A DNA stretch of 10,930 bases from Actinomycetota bacterium (lineage in GTDB: Bacteria > Actinomycetota > Acidimicrobiia > Acidimicrobiales > Ilumatobacteraceae). Position 1 is the stretch's first letter. Every line of letters starts with the position of its first letter. Under the pieces are notes generated by a model. The model saw only the letters and a program-made list of their open reading frames with translations, ran no database searches and was not told where the DNA came from. Positions 6,719-10,930 of the stretch are shown here, piece by piece. Both the position numbers and the translations under genes were made by a program. The stretch covers positions 1-10,930 of the forward strand of contig SXYT01000023.1 in the NCBI GenBank assembly GCA_005788205.1, in the 5' to 3' direction.

Positions 6719-6769
6719 GAACCCGGGCCGTGCGGCCCGGGTTCCCTCGTTCGTTCCCGCTGCGCGGGA
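6719..6769 (-). terminator. Tandem GC-rich hairpins after the acyl-CoA dehydrogenase gene
   Basis: A perfect 11-bp stem lies at 6719-6729 and 6734-6744 (GAACCCGGGCC and GGCCCGGGTTC, loop GTGC). A second stem at 6755-6760 and 6764-6769 (TCCCGC and GCGGGA) is six bases from the dehydrogenase stop. They fill the 126-base gap between two minus-strand genes and probably end dehydrogenase transcription. No T-tract follows, as is common for high-GC actinobacterial terminators. Confidence 0.6.
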
Positions 6770-6774
6770 GAAGG

Positions 6775-7890
6775 TCAGATGCCGATGCGCTGGGCGAGCA
6801 GCTCGCGGTGGTACGTGGGGTCACCGAAGATGAGCTCGCTCGATTTGGCACGCTTGAAGTACAGGTGCGCCGGGTGCTCCCAGGTGAATCCGATGCCGCC
6901 GTGGATCTGGATGTTCTCCGCCGCGGCGTGGAAGTACGCCTCGGAGCAGTAGGCCTTCGCGAGCGAAGCGACCGAGGCGAGCTCGTCGTTCATCTCTGCG
7001 GCGCACCACATGCCGTAGTACGCGGCCGACTTGGCCGACTCGACCTCGAGCAGCATGTCGGCACACTTGTGCTTGATCGCCTGGAACGAGCCGATCGGGC
7101 GGCCGAACTGGATGCGGTCCTTCGCGTACTGCACGGCCATCTCCAGCACCTTCTGGGCGCCGCCGACCTGCTCCGCGGCGAGCGCGACGGCGGCCAGGTC
7201 GAAGACCTGCGACAGCACGTCCCAGCCCTTGCCTTCGGTGCCGATGAGCTTGGCCGGGGTGTTGCTGAACTCGAGCTTGGCTTGCTTGCGCGTCTGGTCC
7301 ATGGTGGACAGCGCGGTGCGGGTCAGGCCCGATGCGTTGCCATCGACGGCGAAGAGGCTGACGCCCTTGCCTGTGCGGGCCGCGACGATGATGAGGTTCG
7401 CGGTGTGGCCGTCGAGCACGAAGCTCTTGGTGCCCGAGATCGTGAAGTCAGAACCGGAGCCCTTCGCCTCGACCGTGATGCCCGCCTCGTCCCAGCGGCC
7501 TGAGGGCTCGGTGGTGGCGAGGGTCGCGATGGTCTCGCCGGCGGCGATGCCGGGGAGGTGTGCCTTCTTCGCGGCGGCGTCGCCGGAGAGAAGCAGGGTG
7601 TTCGCTGCGAGGACGACGCTCGAGAAGTACGGGGCGCACAGAAGCGCACGGCCCATCTCCTCGAGGACGACGCCGAGCTCGATGAACGAGTAGCCCTGGC
7701 CGCCGAACTCCTCGGGGATCGCGATGCCCTGCAGCGCCATCTCCGAACCCATCTGGTTCCAGACCGCACCGTCGTAGCCGTTCCCTGTCTCCATCTGCTC
7801 ACGAACTGCCTCTTCGGCCGACTTGTTCTCGAGGAACGAGCGGACCATCTTGCGGAGTTCTTCCTGCTCTTCACTAAATGCAAAATTCAT
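6775..7890 (-). CDS. Acyl-CoA dehydrogenase (FadE type)
   Basis: This 371-residue flavoprotein family oxidises acyl-CoA thioesters to 2-enoyl-CoA with FAD. Visible landmarks are AIPEEFGGQGYSFIELGVVLEEMGR within 57-81, LATTEPSG at 124-131, the Arg-containing RIQFGRPIGSFQAIKHK at 259-275, and IHGGIGFTWEHPAHLY at 329-344, which contact FAD or the partner subunit. The position of the catalytic Glu of medium-chain dehydrogenase (YEGT) reads FGDP, with Gly356, and the alternative Glu position of isovaleryl-CoA dehydrogenase appears to be Ala233. It may therefore be one subunit of a mixed complex, as in actinobacterial steroid side-chain FadE pairs, or use another base. No second dehydrogenase gene is adjacent. 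I chose the ATG at 7890 because MNFAFSEEQEELR is the typical N-terminus. The substrate is unknown. It is divergent from vapB. Confidence 0.9.
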   Translation of the reverse strand: MNFAFSEEQEELRKMVRSFLENKSAEEAVREQMETGNGYDGAVWNQMGSEMALQGIAIPEEFGGQGYSFIELGVVLEEMGRALLCAPYFSSVVLAANTLLLSGDAAAKKAHLPGIAAGETIATLATTEPSGRWDEAGITVEAKGSGSDFTISGTKSFVLDGHTANLIIVAARTGKGVSLFAVDGNASGLTRTALSTMDQTRKQAKLEFSNTPAKLIGTEGKGWDVLSQVFDLAAVALAAEQVGGAQKVLEMAVQYAKDRIQFGRPIGSFQAIKHKCADMLLEVESAKSAAYYGMWCAAEMNDELASVASLAKAYCSEAYFHAAAENIQIHGGIGFTWEHPAHLYFKRAKSSELIFGDPTYHRELLAQRIGI

Positions 7891-7923
7891 GGAGCGAAGT
7901 CTGCTGGGCTGGCATCCCGGATT

Positions 7924-7966
7924 CCAAGTCCAAGTGTGTACGCTTGTGTACACAACCCGCTATGCT
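7924..7966 (+). promoter_or_regulatory. Palindromic operator and promoter of vapB
   Basis: The hexamer CCAAGT is repeated in tandem at 7924-7935. TGTGTAC then occurs at 7935-7941 and again at 7945-7951, ten bases apart, and the second copy lies in the perfect 12-bp palindrome TTGTGTACACAA at 7944-7955. A -10-like TATGCT at 7961-7966 follows, so transcription would begin about two bases before the vapB ATG. Antitoxins of this family usually repress their own promoter, and this is the natural binding site. It could also affect the divergent acyl-CoA dehydrogenase gene. Confidence 0.55.
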
Positions 7967-7974
7967 CCTGTGGC

Positions 7975-8250
7975 ATGGCATCTGTCGGCATCCGAGAGCT
8001 CAGAGCCGCACTTGCCACCTACCTGCGAAGGGCCGCCTCCGGGGAGCGGATCATCGTGACCTCTGCCGGCGCACCGGCCGCCCAGCTCGGTCCCCTGACT
8101 GGCGACGACTCCGGGCAGTCGATTGCCGACCTGATCGCCCTCGGCCGCGTCGAGCCGCCGCGGCGCCGCGGTGACTTCGTGCCCGCGGACCCGCTGACCC
8201 TCTACGCCGGCACCCGCATCGACCGCGCGCTGACCGAGGTGCGGCGGTGA
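7975..8250 (+). CDS. vapB: VapB antitoxin, Phd/YefM-like
   Basis: The 91-residue protein has the N-terminal Phd/YefM DNA-binding fold seen as GIRELRAALATYLRRAASGERIIVTSAGAPAAQLGPL within 5-41. The rest is a flexible toxin-binding tail with VEPPRRRGDFVP and a final helix ending TEVRR. The protein would neutralise the PIN toxin encoded downstream and repress its own promoter. The ATG at 7975 is chosen because the family begins M-x-x-V/I-G-I-R-E-L-R. It is two bases from the predicted transcription start, and no ribosome binding site is present. The stop TGA overlaps a GTG (GTGA) that opens the first mini-ORF of the repeated junction. It is divergent from the acyl-CoA dehydrogenase gene. Confidence 0.85.
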   Translation: MASVGIRELRAALATYLRRAASGERIIVTSAGAPAAQLGPLTGDDSGQSIADLIALGRVEPPRRRGDFVPADPLTLYAGTRIDRALTEVRR

Positions 8251-8258
8251 GCCGCGCC
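8238..8258 (+). promoter_or_regulatory. Hairpin around the vapB stop / mini-ORF start
   Basis: Bases 8238-8245 can pair with 8251-8258 (eight pairs, one of them G-U), leaving GGTGA in the loop with both the vapB stop and the next GTG. The same fold is possible in the second repeat at 8270-8290. The third, partial copy before vapC lacks the 3' arm. The stem includes part of the Shine-Dalgarno-like GGTG. Confidence 0.4.
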
Positions 8259-8282
8259 GGCGGCAAGGAGGTGCGGCGGTGA
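8247..8282 (+). other. Mini-ORF 1 between vapB and vapC (11 codons)
   Basis: A GTG at 8247 overlapping the vapB stop opens an 11-codon frame, VSRAGGKEVRR, that ends at TGA 8280-8282. Its own stop again overlaps a GTG. It is more likely a coupling device than a functional peptide; translation is not shown. Confidence 0.35.
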
Positions 8283-8314
8283 GCCGCGCCGTCGGCAAGG
8301 AGGTGCGGCGGTGA
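8279..8314 (+). other. Mini-ORF 2 between vapB and vapC (11 codons)
   Basis: A GTG at 8279, preceded by AAGGAGGTG at 8265-8273, opens VSRAVGKEVRR, ending at TGA 8312-8314. That stop overlaps the vapC GTG at 8311. The frame differs from that of mini-ORF 1 because the unit length is not a multiple of three. Confidence 0.35.
8297..8305 (+). promoter_or_regulatory. Ribosome binding site of vapC
   Basis: AAGGAGGTG, a full match to the anti-Shine-Dalgarno sequence, lies five bases before the GTG at 8311 and fixes the toxin start. It is the third of the repeated GAGGTG motifs. Confidence 0.7.
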
Positions 8315-8715
8315 CCGTCGTGCTCGATGCGTCCGCGCTCCTCGCACTGCACGTGGACTCGCCGGCACGGCGCACGGTCCTTGACGCCATGGAATCGGAC
8401 ACGTCATGGTGCGCGTGTGCCGTGGCCCTGCCCGAAGCCGTGGCGGCTGCCGCTCGCCTCACGGACGAGCCCGTGCTCGTGCGGGTTCTGGAGGACATGG
8501 TCCGCCACACGTGGGACTTCCTGCACGTGGTGCCGACTGATCGTGCCCTGCTGGACGAGGCGGCTGTGCTCGCGACCGCCCAGCCCCTCGGCGTGTCGTC
8601 CGCGATGCACCTGGCCGCGGCGGCCCGCCTGCCCCGGCCCGTCCGCTTCGTCACGTTTGATCCCGCACAGATCCCCGTCGCACTGTCCCTCGGGTTTGAT
8701 GTCGTGTCAGGATGA
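8311..8715 (+). CDS. vapC: PIN-domain VapC-like toxin
   Basis: The 134-residue protein has PIN-domain landmarks: VVLDASALLAL at 3-13 (Asp6), ALPEAVAAAARL at 39-50 (Glu42) and RFVTFDPAQIPVALSLGFDV at 112-131 (Asp117). VapC toxins are metal-dependent RNases that cut tRNA or rRNA and stop growth unless bound by VapB. The usual third acidic residue, in the pattern D-A-x-H-L, is Ser97 here (SSAMHLAAA), so metal binding may be weakened or rearranged. The GTG start has a near-perfect ribosome binding site and overlaps the stop of mini-ORF 2. The downstream MBL gene begins four bases after the stop. PIN family membership is fairly sure; toxicity is not shown. Confidence 0.83.
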   Translation: MTVVLDASALLALHVDSPARRTVLDAMESDTSWCACAVALPEAVAAAARLTDEPVLVRVLEDMVRHTWDFLHVVPTDRALLDEAAVLATAQPLGVSSAMHLAAAARLPRPVRFVTFDPAQIPVALSLGFDVVSG

Positions 8716-8719
8716 GCAG

Positions 8720-9346
8720 ATGGTGAGCCAGCCCGGAACCCTGCACTACTTCGACAACGACCTGCAGGTTCACAGACTCGTGGTCGGCCCTTACGACAAC
8801 AATGTGTTCGTGGTGCGGTGCGTGCACACCGGCCAGGCCGTGCTGATCGACGCCGCGAACGAGCACGAGAAACTGCTGGAGCTGTGCACGGCGCTCGGCG
8901 TCACTCGCGTGCTGGAGACGCACGGCCACCATGACCACATCCAGGCGGTGCCCGCAATGCGCGAAGCCGGGTACGAGGTGGCTGTGACAGCCGACGACGC
9001 ACAGATGCTGAAGGACGTCGGCTACGACGTGTTCATCGAGCACGGCCAGATCATCGAGGTCGGGCGCCTGCGGCTTGAGGCGATCCACAACCCCGGCCAC
9101 ACTCCGGGTTCCGTGAGTTTCAAGGTGCACGATGCGCCGCTGCTGTTCTCGGGCGACACGCTGTTCCCGGGCGGGCCCGGCGCCACGCAATTCCCCGGTG
9201 GGGACTTCGCCACGATCATCTCCTCCATTGACTCGCGCCTCTTCACGTTCCCCGGCGAAACGGTTGTTCTGCCCGGGCACGGTGCGGACACCACGATCGC
9301 GACCGAACGCCCCCACCTCCAGGAATGGATCGACCGTGGCTGGTGA
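8720..9346 (+). CDS. MBL-fold metallo-hydrolase (glyoxalase II-like)
   Basis: The 208-residue protein has the metallo-beta-lactamase fold motifs that bind two metal ions: THGHHDHI at 67-74 (His68, His70, Asp72, His73), NPGHTPGSVSF at 124-134 (His127), FSGDTLF at 143-149 (Asp146) and LPGHGADTTI at 184-193 (His187). These suit hydrolysis of a thioester or other ester, as in hydroxyacyl-thiol hydrolases. In a mycothiol-using organism a mycothiol thioester is a reasonable but unproven substrate. The start ATG at 8720 has AGGA at 8709-8712, overlapping the vapC stop region. A GTG directly after the ATG is an alternative. The gene follows vapC closely, and the desaturase frame follows. It is probably cytoplasmic. 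Confidence 0.88.
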   Translation: MVSQPGTLHYFDNDLQVHRLVVGPYDNNVFVVRCVHTGQAVLIDAANEHEKLLELCTALGVTRVLETHGHHDHIQAVPAMREAGYEVAVTADDAQMLKDVGYDVFIEHGQIIEVGRLRLEAIHNPGHTPGSVSFKVHDAPLLFSGDTLFPGGPGATQFPGGDFATIISSIDSRLFTFPGETVVLPGHGADTTIATERPHLQEWIDRGW

Positions 9347-9368
9347 GACCTCGCCCCGCATCGGCGGG

Positions 9369-10301
9369 ATGGCACCGGCGCAGGTGCCGTCGGCAGATGC
9401 GACCGTGCATGTGCGGGATGACGGCCGCCTCGCGCCCGCCGATCGTGGGCGACTGCGGCGTATTCCCTCACGGCGCAACGCGCTCTCCGTGGTCTCCACA
9501 TACGCACAGACGCTCGGGATCATCGTCGCCGCCGTACGCATCGACAACCCGTTCGTGTGGGTCGCGGCATTCCTCCTGATGGGTCGCGCCCACGCGCAGT
9601 TCGCCTCCCTCATGCACGAGGCGGCGCATCGGCTGCTGTTCTCCCACAGGGGGGCGAACGACTGGGTCGGCAGGTGGCTGCTCGGCTACCCGCAGCTCAC
9701 GAGCACCCAGGCGTACCGCCGCGTGCACATGGCGCACCACAGGCGCGAGTTCGGTCCCGACGAACCGGACGTGCCGCTGTACGCGAACTACCCGGTCACC
9801 CGGGCGAGCCTGCGCCGCAAGCTCGTGCGTGACGCCACCGGCCGGACGGGGTGGCGCCTGCTGCGCGGCCAGATGCGCAACCTGCGCTCGCCGGACCCGC
9901 GCGTGCGCAGCACACTCGTGGAGATGTTGTGCGTGCAGGTGGTCCTCGCAGCGGCGTCATGGCTGCTCGGCCACCCGTTCGTCTACCCGCTCCTCTGGGT
10001 GCTGCCGTATCTCACAGTCTGGCGGGTCATCAACCGGCTGCGCTCCATCGCCGAGCACGGCGGCATGCGCGAGGACGATGACCGTCGGTTCACCACACAC
10101 TCGGTCACCCAGCACCCAGTGGCCATGTTCTTCATGGTCCCGTACAAGATCGGGTACCACATGGCGCACCACGTGGACGCCGGCGTCCCCTTCCGCAACC
10201 TGCCCGAGTACCACCGCCTCCTCCACAGTGCGAACTACCTGGACGACCAGCTCGAGTACCCGTCGTACCGTGCCCTTTGGCACGCCCTCGCACCCGCCTG
10301 A
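9369..10301 (+). CDS. Membrane fatty acid desaturase
   Basis: This is a membrane di-iron desaturase of the fatty acid desaturase family, which introduces double bonds into acyl chains using oxygen and electrons from a redox partner. The three His boxes are visible: HEAAH at 83-87, HMAHH at 120-124 and HMAHH at 264-268, plus AEHGG around His230. Hydrophobic segments lie at about 38-56, 62-82 and 186-220. The protein from the ATG at 9369 has 310 residues, a normal size. A GTG at 9336, overlapping the MBL stop by 11 bases, would add 11 residues; ribosome binding sites are weak at both. It ends a plus-strand run with vapB, vapC and the MBL gene. The acyl substrate and double-bond position cannot be read from the sequence. 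Confidence 0.9.
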   Translation: MAPAQVPSADATVHVRDDGRLAPADRGRLRRIPSRRNALSVVSTYAQTLGIIVAAVRIDNPFVWVAAFLLMGRAHAQFASLMHEAAHRLLFSHRGANDWVGRWLLGYPQLTSTQAYRRVHMAHHRREFGPDEPDVPLYANYPVTRASLRRKLVRDATGRTGWRLLRGQMRNLRSPDPRVRSTLVEMLCVQVVLAAASWLLGHPFVYPLLWVLPYLTVWRVINRLRSIAEHGGMREDDDRRFTTHSVTQHPVAMFFMVPYKIGYHMAHHVDAGVPFRNLPEYHRLLHSANYLDDQLEYPSYRALWHALAPA

Positions 10302-10302
10302 A

Positions 10303-10346
10303 ATTCCACTACGCCCATAGTGGTAATCCACCGGGCTCCCTAGACT
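10303..10346 (+). promoter_or_regulatory. Palindrome and -10 element upstream of sufC
   Basis: CCACTA at 10306-10311 and TAGTGG at 10318-10323 form an inverted repeat with a six-base spacer. With one bulged T the pairing extends to ATT/AAT at 10303-10305 and 10325-10327. TAGACT at 10341-10346 fits a -10 box, placing the transcription start next to the GTG at 10354, so the transcript would be leaderless. The right arm covers the -35 position, as expected for a repressor site. A Fe-S-sensing regulator such as SufR is a candidate, which is inference. The palindrome could instead act as the desaturase terminator. Confidence 0.45.
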
Positions 10347-10353
10347 TCGGGGG

Positions 10354-10800
10354 GTGAGCGACCTTTTCCGCGCTGCAAACCTCCATGCCAGGCCAGTCAC
10401 CGACGACGACGCCACCCCGGAGGACATCCTCCGCGGCCTCTCCCTCACCGTGAACACGGGTGAGGTCCACGCGATCATGGGACCGAACGGGTGCGGCAAG
10501 TCCACCTTCGCGAGCACGCTCCTTGCCTCCCCGGAATACGAGGTCACCTCCGGGGCCATCTTCTACAAGGGCGAGAACATCACCGACTGGACCACCGACG
10601 TGCGGGCCAAGGCCGGCATGTTCCTCGCCTTCCAGTACCCCCAGGAGATCGCCGGGGTCTCGGTGATCCAGTTCCTGCGCCAGGCACTGTCGGCCCGCAA
10701 GGGCATCGACCTCTCCGTGCTGGAGCTGCGCCTCTCGGCAATGGACTGGATGAAGCGCCTCGGCATGGACTCCTCCTTCGTGGACCGCTACCTGAACGAG
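10354..10800 (+). CDS. sufC: Fe-S cluster assembly ATPase SufC, N-terminal part (3'-truncated)
   Basis: SufC is the ABC-type ATPase of the SUF complex, working with SufB and SufD in cytoplasmic Fe-S cluster assembly. The 149 residues contain Walker A GPNGCGKST at 43-51, the Q-loop LAFQYPQEIAGV at 91-102 with Gln94, and the SufC-typical stretch to VDRYLNE. The next residues should be a GFSGGEKKR-like signature, but a TAA at 10801 follows and the sequence changes character. Walker B and the signature are therefore missing, and the fragment cannot be an active ATPase. The GTG start has no ribosome binding site and would be leaderless. sufB and sufD are not present in the window. The identity is certain; the break is either assembly or real. 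Confidence 0.92.
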
Positions 10801-10930
10801 TAACGCCTCGGTCAACTTCATGGCAGCAAAACCGTGGACAGGGATGTTGTCACGGAAAAGTTCAAGCGCTGCACGTTTTTGGTGTTTTCAGCTCAGCCAT
10901 ATTGCGCATTGCAAGGGCGTACTCGAGCAC
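10801..10930. other. Unassigned lower-GC flank, not part of sufC
   Basis: This end is about 52% G+C by hand count, like the opposite end, and does not continue SufC. All three plus-strand frames are open to the end of the window apart from the first TAA, so no frame stands out. I cannot identify a gene, terminal repeat or RNA. Confidence 0.7.

Larger units (their letters stand above)
8236..8314 (+). repeat. 32-bp tandem repeat carrying coupled stop/start sites
   Basis: A 32-bp unit occupies 8236-8267 and 8268-8299, with one difference (G to T at 8292). The first 15 bases of a third copy follow at 8300-8314. Each copy begins GAGGTGCGGCGGTGA and thus contains GAGGTG plus a GTGA stop/start overlap. 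At the second and third copies the preceding bases make AAGGAGGTG, a full match to the anti-Shine-Dalgarno sequence, five bases before a GTG. The repeat separates vapB from vapC by 60 bases; without it the two genes would overlap by four bases. Confidence 0.95.

Noticed and set aside
6703..7503. Plus-strand open frame opposite the acyl-CoA dehydrogenase
   Set aside because: It contains the terminator hairpins and is the complement of a clear dehydrogenase gene.
7558..7974. N-terminal extension of VapB in the same open frame
   Set aside because: It would overlap the acyl-CoA dehydrogenase gene and its promoter region; Phd-type antitoxins start near the GIRELR motif.
8236..8314. CRISPR or short-repeat array
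   Set aside because: The units are directly adjacent without spacers, and there are fewer than three full copies. The content is translation signals.
8651..9613. Minus-strand open frame across vapC, MBL and desaturase
   Set aside because: It crosses three supported plus-strand genes, and its translation has no domain features.
10309..10821. Minus-strand open frame across the sufC fragment
   Set aside because: It spans the break at 10800, so half of it belongs to foreign sequence, and it is opposite a clear Walker A gene.
1..10930. Mobile element covering the high-GC segment
   Set aside because: I found no integrase, transposase, terminal inverted repeat, target duplication or tRNA at the edges. 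The gene content is ordinary housekeeping, so a transposon-type element is not supported.

Overview
The window looks like a piece of a high-GC actinobacterial chromosome, roughly two-thirds G+C by eye. Pointers are two adjacent genes whose families use mycothiol, a homodimer-type pyruvate dehydrogenase E1 (AceE), GTG starts, and several genes where a -10-like hexamer sits so close to the start codon that transcripts would be leaderless. I cannot name a species; Acidimicrobiia-like is a guess. All coding assignments come from reading motifs in the translations, not from searches.

Layout. (1) 1-121: unrelated, lower-GC sequence. (2) 122-2720, plus strand: C-terminal part of aceE, a small HhH-GPD repair-type protein and galE, closely spaced as one run. 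(3) 2780-3781, minus strand: an alpha/beta hydrolase with an abnormal nucleophile elbow and a small basic protein upstream of it. (4) 3841-5352, plus strand: a two-gene operon of an Rv2466c-like DsbA-fold protein and a DinB/maleylpyruvate-isomerase-like protein, both from mycothiol-dependent families. (5) 5385-6648, minus strand: a CpdA-type metallophosphoesterase and a small single-pass membrane protein. (6) 6775-7890, minus strand: an acyl-CoA dehydrogenase followed by a strong hairpin pair. (7) 7975-10301, plus strand: vapB antitoxin, vapC-like PIN toxin, MBL-fold hydrolase and membrane fatty acid desaturase in close succession. (8) 10354-10800: the first part of sufC behind a palindromic promoter region. 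(9) 10801-10930: unrelated, lower-GC sequence.

The most unusual structure is the junction between antitoxin and toxin. A 32-bp unit is present twice plus a 15-bp partial third copy. Each unit carries a Shine-Dalgarno-like stretch and a GTGA stop/start overlap, so vapB is joined to vapC through two 11-codon mini-ORFs, each beginning on the stop of the one before. The first two stop/start sites can also fold into hairpins that the toxin start lacks. The PIN toxin has Ser where the family usually has its third acidic residue.

Both ends of the window break a conserved gene in mid-domain and continue as about 125 bases of roughly 52% GC sequence with no similarity to the expected gene. This is either chimeric assembly or a 10.7-kb actinobacterial fragment sitting in other DNA; the sequence alone cannot decide. 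There is no rRNA, tRNA, CRISPR array or recognisable insertion sequence, and no stretch inside 122-10800 longer than about 130 bases lacks a gene.
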